A program made the position numbers and the translations under genes. Shown one piece after another: positions 12,354 through 23,970 of a stretch of DNA of 64,000 nt (position 1 is the stretch's first letter; each line of letters opens with the position of its first letter). The notes below the pieces were generated by a model. The model saw only the letters and a program-made list of their open reading frames with translations, searched no databases and had not been told where the DNA came from. Source of the stretch: Ostrinia nubilalis. Its lineage: Eukaryota > Arthropoda > Insecta > Lepidoptera > Crambidae. The stretch lies in assembly GCF_963855985.1 (NCBI RefSeq), contig NC_087118.1, positions 1,364,001 to 1,428,000 of the forward strand, given 5' to 3'.

Positions 12354-13370
12354 GACTCCCCCTCTGGCTCCGAAGACGTCCCGACGAGAGAGCCAGGACT
12401 GGTGTGGATGACGGCTGGGAGGTCATCTTCTTCGGCCGCCCACGCTCACGCATGGCACGGCGGAGGTGGCTTGAAGCACCACCGTAGGCTGGCTGACCAT
12501 GCTCACGCATGGCACGCCGGGGTGGCTCGGGAGGTCATCTTCTTCAGCCGACCACGCTCACGCATGGCACGGCCTCTGATTGACCACGCTTACGCATGGC
12601 ACTGCGGAGATGGCTCGGGGCATGAGCGCTGTCTCAGCGCTCTGGAGCAGGTGGGGCGCTGTCTTAGCGCTTTGGGACAGGCGGAGCGCTGACGAGTGGT
12701 ACAGGCCCAGGCAATGGTCAGGAGCAATGGGGTCTGCAATTTCAAAGAAGTATGTCCATGATTTCGAAACAACAAATGGGGTTCGTCGCGCCTTGGTGCT
12801 GACAATGCGTCGAACCCCTTACGAAAGCTGCTAAAACATGGGAAGTTACTGATGAAGCTTTATTTATGATAATACCCAGTTGGGCCTAATTAACATCGTC
12901 AGGCGTTCTCAGACCTCTCCCGAGAGTCATCTAAGTAGGACCATGTTTAGTTGGTGTGTATAAATTCGTAGTAGTCCCGAAGAGTTTCCTCCCTCCCCCT
13001 GTGTCCAACCAAGGCTGGACATGGCTACATGTATCTGAATTTAAGGTTATTTTGTTGTTAACCTTCATCCCTAATAGTGGCACCACTCTAACCCGCTTGC
13101 AACTTCCGAACTCATCATGGAAGGTTGAGGTGACTTTTGGATTCATGCGCGGCTGCCATAAGGGAACAATAGGTTTATGATTAATATCTTATCAACTTTT
13201 GGTAGTAGGCTTACCATTGGGGTGAATGTGTTTTTGTGATGTTATTGTTCTTTCTCACACGACGCATCAGTTGACGGGCTGTGATTCTTGGGTTCGAAAA
13301 GGAGGGTTAGCTCAGGGGAAAGATCCGTTACCTCATCATATTCAGCCAGACTAGTTTGTGCGTCATAATA
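12354..13370. repeat. retroelement internal remnant with short tandem repeats
   Basis: At about 12440-12620 the phrase CACGCTCACGCATGGCAC recurs four times. At 13071-13168 there is a diverged direct copy of the coding segment at 13585-13680 (shared phrase CCCGCTTGCAACTTCCGAA), so part of the protease-region gene was duplicated. No intact gene is present. Confidence 0.5.
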
Positions 13371-14103
13371 TTATAGCGCGTCAATGACGGGTGAGTGTCC
13401 ATCGAACATCAGTTTCGGCTTCTTATTCGGGGGTGTGGACAGGTCCACCGGTATCAAAGGGTCGTATGACCGCGGTGGTGTATGCATGTTGGCGATATTG
13501 GCCGTTTCGTGCACCTCCGGAATATCCTCTGATGGAATCACGGCTTCCCTTGGCTGAACATCTTCCTCAGCATTCATCCCTGATACTGGCACCACTGTAA
13601 GCCCGCTTGCAACTTCCGAAATCACCTTGGATGGTTGAGGTGACTGTCCTGATTTTGGAGTGGTTGCCATAGGGGAAATTATTCGCGGAAGGGCAAATTC
13701 CTCCTTCAGCTTCTCTAGGACGATCTCCTGGATAGACTCCTCCTCTAAATCATAGGCAGTAGAGGGGTCATCCATGAAACGGCAGGTCCTTTGTGGTATA
13801 TTCAAGATGAGCATTGCATCTACTATAAAACCTGCTCCCAGCAGAGTTAGGTTGTTGATGGCCTGCGGCAGTACCACGAATGATGATGGGATCACTCGAC
13901 CAAATATTGCGATGGGAGCTCTGACAGTAAGGGCGGTCTGCCTCATGGGGATGCCATCAGCGAGGGTTATGCTCATTTCCTTCTCCTCGAAGATGTATCC
14001 ATTCTTCCGGAGTTGCTGGTAGAGTGAGTACGAAGCGACATTTGACCTGGCACCCGTGTCAATTTGAGCAGTACCCTTTATGTGTCTGATCTGTATCTGT
14101 ATC
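13371..14103 (-). pseudogene. retrotransposon aspartic protease region, fragment
   Basis: On the minus strand the frame is open from about 14103 to 13371. The upstream end has the retroviral-type active-site motif QIDTGARSNV near 14065-14035, followed by a flap-like hydrophobic stretch and then LTLLGAGFIVDA, the second conserved protease block. The C-terminal 120 residues are proline-, glutamate- and serine-rich linker. Such a protease would mature a Gag-Pol polyprotein. No gag, RT or integrase accompanies it, and the upstream end is cut off where the minisatellite tract begins at 14104. I take it to be a gypsy-type relic. Confidence 0.65.
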
Positions 14104-14161
14104 TCAAGCTACTAAGCTAATATAAAAAATAAGTGAAGTTAGGATCGGCATTTACATATGA
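14104..14161. repeat. minisatellite tract, copy 2 (left part)
   Basis: Matches the start of copy 1 from CTCAAGCTACTAAGC onward. The tract is interrupted at the ACAAT target by the copia element and resumes at 18632. Confidence 0.75.
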
Positions 14162-14166
14162 ACAAT

Positions 14167-14323
14167 TGTTGTAGTAATTTGAAATTGGCGCGTTCTTGCT
14201 ACGTAATGACAGATGACAGGTCGTTGACTATTATTTTCTTGTCTGCGCCATCACTGCTGTAATGTGCATTGTTCTGTTTAATAAAACTCAAGTAATTAAT
14301 TATAAAGTCGTTTAATTACAACA
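14167..14323 (+). repeat. copia 5' LTR
   Basis: 157 bp, TG...CA ends. The AATAAAA-like words near 14279 are a plausible polyadenylation signal region. Confidence 0.92.
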
Positions 14324-14338
14324 GGTTATGGGCCCAGG
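14324..14338 (+). other. copia primer-binding site
   Basis: GGTTATGGGCCCAGG directly follows the 5' LTR. Copia-group elements classically prime from an internal fragment of initiator tRNA-Met with this kind of sequence. Confidence 0.7.
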
Positions 14339-14479
14339 CAGTAATCTGTTTGTAATAAGTATCAGTGAAAAGTTATATCAATGAAATAACGTAAAACAAA
14401 GTCGCCGGTCATCAAAACTGACACGACCTAACCAAAAAGCCGCGTGGTGTGTGTGAAAAAAAATATTTTTCATACAAAA

Positions 14480-17400
14480 TGTCTTCAAATGCAATGACTC
14501 TTATCGAAAAGTTAGTTGGTCGAGATAACTACAATACATGGAGATTTGCCGTGATGACGTATTTACAACACGAAGACCTCTGGTGCTGTATCGAAAATGC
14601 AAACCTGTTGATTCAAAGCTCGACCTGAAAGCAAAGGCAAAAATTATATTGTTGGTTGACTCAGTGAATTACATACATATACAGGAGGCAAAAACGGCTA
14701 AAGAAGTGTGGACCAATTTACAAAAGGCTTTCGACGACAAAGGGTTGACAAGACGCGTGGGCTTATTGAGAGATATGATTACAACAACATTAGAAAATTG
14801 CCAAAATGTTGAAGATTACATTAACAGAATAATGAGTGCAGCACATAAACTTCGAAACATATCATTTGATATCAATGATGAGTGGCTGGGTACTTTGCTC
14901 CTTGCTGGATTACCCGAAGTCTACAAGCCAATGATTATGGCCCTCGAAAGTTCTGGTGTGCCGATTACAGCAGACTCTGTGAAGACTAAGCTCTTACAGG
15001 AAATAAAGAGCTCCGAGTCAGTTGCATTGTATGCAAGTAAGCCAAGTAAATATAAACAAAAGGATTCTGATAATTCTCCGAAGTTTAATAAAGGTCCCCG
15101 TTGTTTCAAGTGCAACAGGTATGGTCACATAAGTAAAAATTGCAGAACAAAGAAAAAGGACCAAGGCAAAGAGGCAGGCAAAGAAACTGGATATGTCGCT
15201 GTGTTCTCGGCATCCGCTGCAGCATATGACAGTAATAGCTGGTTTGTTGATTCAGGAGCATCCATGCATATGACTATGAGGCAGGACTGGCTATATGATG
15301 AATCAACACCTCCAATTACAAGCATCCGTATTGCTAATGATAAAATGCTAAAAGTGAAGAGCTGTGGAAAAATAGATCTGCCTATATGTAATAGTAAAGG
15401 ACAAACACAAACCATACAAGTCACCAATGTGTTGTATGTGCCTGAGTTAGCAAGCAATCTTCTCTCCGTGAGTCAGCTGATAAAGAAAGAATGTTCAGTA
15501 CTGTTTAGTAATGAAGGCTGTAAAATATTCAACAAATCTCAAGAAGAAGTTGTAGCTTGTGAGTTAGTAAATAACATGTATCGTCTGAACATAAGTAGTG
15601 CACAAGCATATGCTTGTAATACAAAGGAAAGTGACAGCTACTTATGGCATCAAAGGATGGCTCATCTCAATATGACTGATCTGAATAAACTCTCCAAATG
15701 TACAGAAGGTGTCAAGCTTACTGAGAATAAGCTGGATATGATATGTGAATTTTGTCAAGAAGGAAAACAGTCTCGGCTGCCGTTTCCCAAGGAAGGTTCT
15801 CGTGCTAAGAAGGTTCTAGAACTTGTACATTCCGATATCTGTGGACCACTGGAGGTGAAATCAGTTGGAGGAGCGCAATATTTCCTCACATTTGTGGACG
15901 ACTATACCAGGAAAGTATTTATTTATTTACTTAAAAACAAGTCTGAAGTGTTCAGTAAATTTAAAGAATTTAAAGCATTAGTGGAAAATCAACTTGAATG
16001 TAAAATAAAGAAATTAAGAACTGATAATGGAAGAGAGTATCTGAGTAATGAGTTTATTGAATACATGCAAAATTGTGGGATTGTACATGAAACTTCTAAT
16101 CCATATACCCCACAACAAAACGGGTTAGCGGAGCGTATGAATCGCACATTGATGGAGAGAGCTCGCTGTATGTTGCTTAATGCTAATTTACAGAAACACT
16201 ACTGGGCTGAAGCAGTGGCGACAGCTGCGTACATAACGAACCGCTGTCCAACAAGATCCATTTCATACGCTACACCTGAGGAGTTATGGTCCGGGAAGAA
16301 GCCAAATTTGAAACACCTTAGAATCTTTGGATGCGAAGTCATGGTTCATGTTCCAGATGCTAAACGTCACAAACTGGATCCTAAGGCAAGTAAAATGATA
16401 TTTATTGGCTACTCAGAAGTCACTAAAGGTTACAGACTATTAGATACTAAAACAAGGAAAATCCTTATCAGTAGAGATGTTGTATTTCTGGAAAATTCCA
16501 TACAAAGAAAGTATTCAATGGTTCCACTAACAGAAAATACAAATAATGTTAAAATATGTGCTGATGAAACAAAGAATATTAATGAATCTGTTAGGCTAAC
16601 AAATCAAAGCACAAGAGAGTTAAATAACTCATCTGTAACATTATCCGATGATGATGATGATGAAGAAAGATTCTTCTCCGATGATGATCCCGAGTATGTA
16701 CCTGAAAAAGAAATAAATATTAGTGGACCTAGTAATATAACTCTTAGAAATAAAGTAAGAAACAGAAAACATGAATCTAATACTTACCTCTGTCAAGGTG
16801 GAGAACACGAAGAAAATGAGATGCCTATGACTTACCGGGAGGCTCTGTCATCACTGGATAAAGAGAAGTGGAATAAGTCTATAGAGGAAGAGTTGCAAGC
16901 ACACAGTAAGAATGAAACATGGGAGTTGGTGAAGAAGCCAGATGGAGTGAAAACTATTGGCTGTAAGTGGGTTTTCAAAGTGAAAGATACACCATCAGGA
17001 CCACTGTATAAATCAAGACTATGTGCCATGGGATGCTCACAGAAACACCAGGTTGATTACACAGAGATATTCTCACCAACTGTCAGGTATGACTCTGTAA
17101 GAGTTTTGCTTTCTAAAGTGTGTCAGGATAACTTGCAAATGATACAGTTTGATGTTAAAACTGCTTTCCTCTATGGAAACATAACTGAAGATATCTATAT
17201 GAATCCACCAGATGGTTTAGATGTACCTGAAGGGCATGTTTGCAAACTTAAAAGGTCATTATATGGGTTAAAACAAGCACCCAGGTGCTGGAATCAAAAA
17301 TTTGATTCTGTGTTGAAGAAATTTGGTTTCACCAATAGTCACTCAGATAAGTGTATCTATACTGGTCAGTTTAATGGTAGTAAAGTGTACCTAATACTGT

Positions 17401-18341
17401 ATGTGGATGATGGCCTGATCATTTCTAAGGATAAAAGTGTGTTGAACAAAGTTATTGATGATCTAAAAGAAAATTTTGAAATAAAAGTCTGTGAACCTAA
17501 AAACTTTGTTGGCCTTGAAATTGAGAAAGGAGAAAACTATATATTTCTACATCAGACTACATATGTACAAAAATTGCTGAATAAATTTAATATGATTAAT
17601 GCCAATGGGAACAGTACACCAGTAGAAACAGGTATCAAATTGGAAAAGAATACATCAGAGCCAGATAGAAACATTCCATACAGAGAGGCTGTAGGCTCAT
17701 TAATGCATCTAGCTATAGTCAGCAGGCCTGACATAATGTTTGCGGTTAGCTTAGTCAGCCGATATCTGGATAGTTACGATAGTAGTCACTGGAATGCAGT
17801 AAAACGGATAATGAAGTACCTCAAAGAAACTAGTGATTATGGCCTATACTATACACCTTCACACAACAATATACTAGAATGTTATTGTGATTCTGACTAC
17901 GCTAATGATACTGAAACAAGAAGGTCAATGACAGGATATGTATTCATTAAGAATGGTGCTGCTGTTACTTGGGCCAGTCAACGTCAGCAAACGATAGCAC
18001 TATCTACAACTGAAGCGGAGTTTATGGCTGCCTGTAGTGCTACAAAAGAAGTTATTTGGTTAAAGAGACTTTTGTTAGATATAGATGAATATTATCAGGA
18101 TTCTGTAAAACTTAACATAGATAATCAAAGTGCAATCTCTGTCATAAAACATGAAAATTATCATAAACGTTGCAAGCACATAGATATTAAATATAAGTTT
18201 GTTAAAGAGAAATATGAAAGTAAAGAAATTGCTTTGAAGTATATAAGTAGTAATGAACAAAGGGCTGATATATTTACTAAACCCTTAGCTAAAAGTAAAT
18301 TTCAATATCTAAGAAGTAAATTAGGTATTTGTAAGATGTAA
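14480..18341 (+). CDS. copia Gag-Pol polyprotein (single gag frameshift)
   Basis: Translation should start at the ATG at 14480, whose N-terminal residues (EKLVGRDNYNTW) fit copia Gag. The frame breaks in an A-run at 14594-14597 (one nucleotide short), after which about 1250 codons are open to 18341. Numbering from 14538, domains are: Gag helical region; CCHC knuckle CFKCNRYGHISKNC about 189-202; protease FVDSGAS about 236-242; GAG-pre-integrase HQRMAHLN; integrase core with DNGREY near 496; reverse transcriptase with YVDDG at 955-959; RNase H with YCDSDYAND. The product would package, reverse-transcribe and integrate the element RNA. The frameshift could be a real lesion or an assembly error in a homopolymer. 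Confidence 0.93.
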
Positions 18342-18474
18342 CTGTACTTATAAAACTTGATTCTGTCATACTTTGTTCAGTAATATGTATGTATAAAGTA
18401 ACTACCTATTGTTTTTGTTTGTTACTATTAATTGTTTAACTGTTAGAATGAGGAACGCTGCAATTTGGAGAGAG

Positions 18475-18631
18475 TGTTGTAGTAATTTGAAATTGGCGCG
18501 TTCTTGCTACGTAATGACAGATGACAGGTCGTTGACTATTATTTTCTTGTCTGCGCCATCACTGCTGTAATGTGCATTGTTCTGTTTAATAAAACTCAAG
18601 TAATTAATTATAAAGTCGTTTAATTACAACA
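18475..18631 (+). repeat. copia 3' LTR
   Basis: Matches the 5' LTR base for base by eye; followed by the ACAAT duplication. Confidence 0.92.
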
Positions 18632-19405
18632 ACAATACATAATAATAAGCAATAATAATTGAAAATGAAAATGAAATGAAAATACTTTTATTAAATAAAC
18701 ACTTTACAATTACAAGATAATTGCATTGGCTAATTAATCTTATGGCAAAGCGTGATTTTAGTGTTCAAAGCAAAATTGAGGATCGGTGCGTACATATGGC
18801 CAATACTTAATGATAAACAATACTAATTGCATTGACTAATTAATCTTATGGCAAAGCGTAATTTTAACATTTGAAGCAAAACTGAGGATCGGTATACGCA
18901 TTTGAGCCGGATCCAATAGCAAGCTATACAATTGTATTTACTTAATAAACTTTATAACTAAAGCGTGAGCAATTCAATTAGAACACAAAACAAGGATCGG
19001 TATATGCATTTGATCTAAACTTAATTATTAACTAAACAATTGCGTCTAATTACTAAAGTTCATAGCAAAAGCATGTGCAAAGCATAAAACAAGGATTGGT
19101 ATATGAAACAGGGCCACATTTTATAGGAAACTAAACAATTACGTTTAATCAATAAAGTTTATATCGAAAGTATGAGTAAACTAATTAAAGCATAAAACTA
19201 GGATCGGCGTATGCATTAGGGCCATATTTAGTACAATAGCATTTTCTTAATAATTTTATAGCAAGAAGCGTGGAAAATAATAAAGTCATAAAAACAGGAT
19301 CGGATTGTGCATTTGAGCTAAGCATGAATGTAAACAATGTGCAAATTCTAATTAATAGCAAAGCGTGAAATATTATTATCTAAGTTAATACGAGGCAACA
19401 ATTAA
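18632..19405. repeat. minisatellite tract, copy 2 (right part)
   Basis: Continues the tract interrupted by copia and closely follows copy 1 (10890-11598). A 55-bp insertion at 18662-18716 (AAATGAAAATGAAATG start) is flanked by ATAATTG on both sides (18655-18661 and 18717-18723). It looks like a tiny retroposon tail present only in this copy. Confidence 0.75.
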
Positions 19406-19775
19406 TCATCATTCATCATCATCATTTCAGCCATAGGACGTCCACTGCTGAACATAGGCCTCCCCCAATGCTTTCCATGTTGATCGATTGGCAGCGGTCT
19501 GCGTCCAGCGCTTCCCTGCTACCTTTACGATGTCGTCGGTCCACCTTGTAGGTGGACGTCCCACGCTGCGTTTTCCGGTACGCGGCCTCCATTCCAGAAC
19601 CTTTCTGCCCCATCGGCCGTCAGTTCTGCGTACTATGTGCCCTGCCCATTGCCACTTCAGCTTGCTAATCCGTCGGGCTATGTCAGCGACTTTGGTTCGT
19701 TTATGGATCTCCTCATTTCTGATTCGATCTCGCAAAGAAACACCAAGCATAGCCCTCTCCATAGCACGCTGTACA
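19406..19775 (-). mobile_element. RTE-type LINE, 3' fragment
   Basis: Minus-oriented, ending in a (CAT)n/(ATG)n microsatellite tail at 19407-19425, the usual RTE-clade ending. Closely matches the plus-strand copy at 52561-52803. Only the C-terminal end of the ORF remains. Confidence 0.85.
19427..19762 (-). pseudogene. RTE LINE ORF2, C-terminal fragment
   Basis: About 111 codons that fit the C-terminal end of RTE-type reverse transcriptase proteins. The conserved phrases are WQWAGHIVRR, GRPPTRWTDDI, and a W-x-x-x-GEAYVQQW end. This is the part after the RT domain, so the fragment has no enzymatic core. It is 5'-truncated, as is usual for LINE copies. Confidence 0.85.
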
Positions 19776-19812
19776 GTAAATTAAAGTAAGTAAATTACAG
19801 TTGTGGGTACAA

Positions 19813-19828
19813 TGGCGCCCATTCAAGG
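19813..19828 (+). other. gypsy primer-binding site
   Basis: TGGCGCCCATTCAAGG follows a sequence ending GGGTACA, the expected end of the lost 5' LTR. A TGGCGCCCA start is typical of lysine-tRNA-primed elements. Confidence 0.6.
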
Positions 19829-20133
19829 TATTTTTATCTCAACCGAAACGCTACTGAGATTTCTTAAAGCATTTAATGATTTTTTTTTGGTGTTGGCTTT
19901 CTAAACCCTAGTTGTAAGGCTGATTTTTGCTAACTCTGTCATCCTTGTGTGGTATATACTGTACATCAAACTAGTATAATCTGTAATTTTATATTATAAA
20001 AATTGTAAATTAAATAAATTGTAAGTGCTAACATAGCACAACATAAATATAATATTACCACGCATTGATTTCGCTTTTATGATCATTGTTGTAGTTTAGT
20101 TTTCTAAATTTTGCAACACACACCCGAGTAAAA

Positions 20134-21265
20134 ATGTCATACCCAATTAAATTCTTTTCGCTACAAAAGGCAGAACTCGAATATGAGGTTGAACTACGAG
20201 GCGGATCCGGTGATTCCGTATCGGATCTACGTAAACAAATTTCCAAATTAACTCACATTGAACCTGAAGACATACTAGAATCACACTTAGAACCAAACGA
20301 GGATCTCAAATTTGTAAAAGAGTCTCTGCTAAAGTCTCAAAATAACATTATTACTTTAAAAACTAAATTTGATAAAAATCTATTTCTTCGAACAGAGACA
20401 CTACTTAACCACCTATATCATCGCATCAATAGGATTACCAACACTCCTGAAGTCGCTGACGTTTACAAGGTGTGCACATCTAATTTTAACTCGCAATACA
20501 AAGATCTCACCGTCTTAAAAAGCCAATTATCGATCTCTAACGCTCCTTCCACATCTGCTACTTCTAATGTCGATTCACCTGCTATTTCGGTATCTTGTGA
20601 GCGCAGTCTGACTTCAGACATAGCGAAACTAAAATTTTCGGGAAAAACTTGTGTACACTCCTTTATCCAAAAAACTGAAGAGTTTGTTCAATCGCGAGGT
20701 ATTTCTTTCGAAAAAATTCTGTCATTAGCTTACGAGATATTCACAGATGATGCACTTCACTGGTACCGATATAACAAAGATCGCGTAGGCACATGGCAAG
20801 AGTTGTGTACCATTCTCAAAAAGGACTTCAGTAGCAGTGACTATGATTATCGCCTCGCTGCTGAAATTAGGTCGCGCACACAAGGCGAAAAAGAAAATAT
20901 CATAATTTACACTTCAATAATGCATGGCTTGTTTTCTCGCCTTTCCAAACCCTTTTCTGATGAAGAAAAATTAGAAGTTATTCTTCATAATATTCGCCCC
21001 TGTTACGCGAATACATTGGCTGCTTCTCCCGAAATTAAAAGTATAGACGACCTGGTATCAATAATTATGTCGAAATTTTGAAAATATACAATCTAGATTC
21101 TCATCCTTTCAGGAGCCTCCTCGAGCATCTAGCAATACGCTCGCTCCTGAATTCGCTTACAGACATAGTACAACTTTTACAAATAATAATTACAAAAATC
21201 AACAAAATAAACCTTATTATAATTACAAGTCTAATAATAACACTAACTATAAAAACTTTTTTAAA
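20134..21265 (+). pseudogene. gypsy Gag, N-terminal and capsid part (frameshifted, interrupted)
   Basis: The first frame runs 315 codons from the ATG at 20134. After an N-terminal helical segment and a serine-rich linker it has a capsid-like region with the phrases LKFSGKT, FTDDALHWYRY, WQELCTILKKDF and a REIR/AEIRSRTQG-like block, as in insect gypsy/Ty3 Gag. The stop at 21079-21081 is produced by one extra T in a short T run. The +1 frame then continues with an asparagine/tyrosine-rich tail until the hairpin element cuts it near 21251-21265. The zinc-knuckle end of Gag resumes at 23239. Confidence 0.8.
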
Positions 21266-23235
21266 AACAAGCTTTATCCTGAAATGCAGTTGTACTAAAA
21301 CGAAAAAAATAATTGTATGCTTGGTTCAAAGAATTTCGAAAGCTTGTATCGCGCATGGAATTTATTCCTCTTTTTTTCTGTTTGCGCTACAAGCTTTCGA
21401 AATTCTTTGAACCAAGCATACAATTATTTTTTTCGTTTTAGTACAACTGCATTTCAGGATAAAGCTTGTTTTTAAAAAAGTTTTTTTTTATTATAATTTT
21501 ATTTTAGACTTTTTAGTTGTATCTCAATCTCTGGGTCATTATTTAGCACCAAACTGCTCGAAAAGACAAATCCAACGAACCCAAACTCGATGCGATTCCG
21601 TCGTTTCGTTTAAGAGTTCCTATGGCCATCTCCTGACTCCATCATCAGGACCCTGGCACTAAACTGCTCGAAAAGACAAATCCAACGAACCCAAACTCGA
21701 TGCGATTCCGCCGTTTCGTTTAGGAGTTCCTATGGCCACCTCCTGACTCCATCATCAGGACCCTGGACATCATCTAGCACTAAACTGCTCGAAAAGAAAA
21801 ATCCAACGAACCCAAACTCGATGAGTTTCTGCCGTTTCGTTTAGGAGTTCCTATGGCCACCTCCCTAATCCATCATAAGGACCCTGGACATCATCTAGCA
21901 CTAAACTGCTCGAAAAGACAAATCCAACGAACCCAAACTCGATGCGATTCCGCCGTTTCGTTTAGGAGTTCCTATGGCCACGTCCTGACTCCATCATCAG
22001 GACCCTGGACATCATCTAGCACTAAACTGCTCGAAAAGAAAAATCCAACGAACCCAAACTCGATGAGTTTCTGCCGTTTCGTTTAGGAGTTCCTATGGCC
22101 ACCTCCCTAATCCATCATCATGACCTTGGACATCATTTAGCACGAAACTGCTCGAAAAGACAAATCCAACGAACCCAAACTCGATGCGATTCCGTCGTTT
22201 CGTTTAGGAGTTCCTATGGCCACCTCCTGACTCCATCATCAGGACCCTGGCACTAAACTGCTCGAAAAGACAAATCCACGAACTCAAGCTCGATGCGATT
22301 CCGCCGTTTCGTTTAGGAGTTCCTATGGCCACCTCCTGACTCCATCATCAGGACCCTGGACATCATCTAGCACTAAACTGCTCGAAAAGAAAAATCCAAC
22401 GAACCCAAACTCGATGAGTTTCTGCCGTTTCGTTTAGGAGTTCCTATGGCCACCTCCCTAATCCATCATAAGGACCCTGGACATCATCTAGCACTAAACT
22501 GCTCGAAAAGACAAATCCAACGAACCCAAACTCGATGCGATTCCGCCGTTTCGTTTAGGAGTTCCTATGGCCACGTCCTGACTCCATCATCAGGACCCTG
22601 GACATCATCTAGCACTAAACTGCTCGAAAAGAAAAATCCAACGAACCCAAACTCGATGAGTTTCTGCCGTTTCGTTTAGGAGTTCCTATGGCCACCTCCC
22701 TAATCCATCATCATGACCTTGGGCATCATTTAGCACGAAACTGCTCGAAAAGACAAATCCAACGAACCCAAACTCGATGCGATTCCGTCGTTTCGTTTAG
22801 GAGTTCCTATGGCCACCTCCTGACTCCATCATCAGGACCCTGAACATCATCTAGCACTAAACTGCTCGAAAAGAAAAATCCAACGAACCCAAACTCGATG
22901 AGTTTCTGCCGTTTCGTTTAGGGAGTTCCTATGGCCACCTCCCTAATCCATCATCATGACCCTGGACATCATTTAGCACGAAACTGCTCGAAAAGACAAA
23001 TCCAACGAACCCAAACTCGATGCGATTCCGTCGTTTCGTTTAGGAGTTCCTATGGCCACCTCCTGACTCCATCATCAGACCAGCTCAATGGTACCATAAC
23101 ATTGCATTGTCATCGTACTTACATAAGTATACCAAATTTCAGCTCAATCGGTTGGGGAGAAGTGGTCTTAATTTCAGTTGCAAGATTTGTCCCACACATA
23201 CTAACAAGTGAAGTCAATATAAAGCTTGTAAAAAT
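21251..23235 (+). mobile_element. hairpin plus tandem-repeat element, copy 1
   Basis: The left end is a ~230-bp palindrome (about 21253-21485) that starts AAAACAAGCTTTATCCTGAA and mirrors itself around a ~30-bp asymmetric centre. Then come about 13 tandem monomers of roughly 120 bp (about 21545-23085), and a unique right end with TTGGTATACTTATG-type sequence in reverse. The outer ends (ACAAGCTTTAT and ATAAAGCTTGT) are inverted. No transposase is encoded. A second copy in opposite orientation lies at about 46288-48510. Superfamily unknown; foldback and Helentron-like non-autonomous elements have comparable layouts. Confidence 0.75.
21545..23085 (+). repeat. ~120-bp tandem array with a 593-bp higher-order repeat
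   Basis: Monomers share CTGCTCGAAAAGACAAATCC and TTTAGGAGTTCCTATGGCC. Two monomer variants alternate (GATGCGATTCCG and GATGAGTTTCTGCC). A block containing five monomers is repeated 593 bp later (compare 21853-22086 with 22446-22679, which I read as identical), so the array also grew by higher-order duplication. Open frames inside it are by-products. Confidence 0.85.
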
Positions 23236-23238
23236 ACA

Positions 23239-23475
23239 ACAGTAGCTGCCATACAAAGTGAAAATAATTCTGAACCGGACGATATCAATAATGTTAATGT
23301 TATAACCCCGTATCCTTCACAAGGCTTTTGCCGGAGGTGCAGAATAAACGGTCATACACTGAAAACTTGTCGTAAAGACAGATATATTGTCTGCTTTGGG
23401 TGCGGTAAAAAGGATTTCAAGTATCCTAATTGTCCCGACTGTAACCCGAAAAGTAATTTAAACCAAAAAAACTAG
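23239..23475 (+). pseudogene. gypsy Gag nucleocapsid (zinc-knuckle) end
   Basis: In one frame to the TAG at 23473-23475 there are two cysteine-rich knuckles: CRRCRINGHTLKTC and CFGCGKKDFKYPNC, followed by a third C-x-x-C. The second keeps its cysteines but has no conventional histidine. This RNA-binding tail belongs to the Gag beginning at 20134 and is separated from it by the hairpin element. Confidence 0.75.
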
Positions 23476-23636
23476 TCAACCTGGATTGGAGGAATGACAC
23501 CGATAAGCTGACTCACAAATCTAAAAAATTCAATGCAAAAAGTAGTGTGTGAGAGTGGTAAAATTGGCTAAATTTTGTTTCTTCTTTTTTTACTTACAAC
23601 GCTGTCTCTTCAATCCAGGATAACAATGTTCCTGAT

Positions 23637-23970
23637 ATGAATGTATCCCGACCCTATGTATCTGTTTCTATTAATGGCAAACCACTAATTGGCTTGTTAG
23701 ATACCGGTTCTTCCACCACAATTCTTGGAAATGGATGTCATGAACCCCTCTTAAAAGCTGGTCATGAACTTCAACAACCTGACACTTCTAAGTTTGTTAC
23801 GGCTGGTGGCGAGAAACTGAGTTCTTTAGGAATCATCTACCTTCCAGTGAGTTTTTACGGACAAACTCACACTCTTAAAGCCTACGTAGTCCCAAACATA
23901 AAACACTCTTTTATATTGGGAATGGACTTCTGGAGGGTATTTGGCTTATTTCCCAAACATATTGACCATA
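23637..23970 (+). pseudogene. gypsy aspartic protease (Pol N-terminus)
   Basis: The active-site motif LLDTGSSTTILG is followed by a flap region and HSFILGMDFWR, the second conserved protease block. The reading frame is cut by the Helitron insertion after A23970; after that the apparent frame reads Helitron microsatellite. On the other side of the Helitrons coding resumes in the same frame at 28277, so no codons seem to have been lost at the insertion. Confidence 0.8.

Larger units (their letters stand above)
14167..18631 (+). mobile_element. Ty1/copia LTR retrotransposon, nearly intact and young
   Basis: Two 157-bp LTRs (14167-14323 and 18475-18631) start TGTTGTAGTAATTTG and end TTTAATTACAACA; by eye they are identical. 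A 5-bp target duplication ACAAT lies at 14162-14166 and 18632-18636. A primer-binding site follows the 5' LTR, and a purine-rich tract precedes the 3' LTR near 18467-18474. Identical LTRs imply very recent insertion. One gag frameshift is the only lesion seen. Confidence 0.95.

Noticed and set aside
11601..12834. Many GC-rich ORFs on both strands
   Set aside because: They follow GC-rich LTR/LINE 3' UTR sequence and differ between copies; no family features.
21853..22679. Two identical 77-residue proteins
   Set aside because: They are frames across the tandem repeat; their identity reflects the 593-bp duplication.
21545..23085. CRISPR-like array
   Set aside because: Monomers of about 120 bp adjoin without unique spacers, and the setting is an animal transposon.
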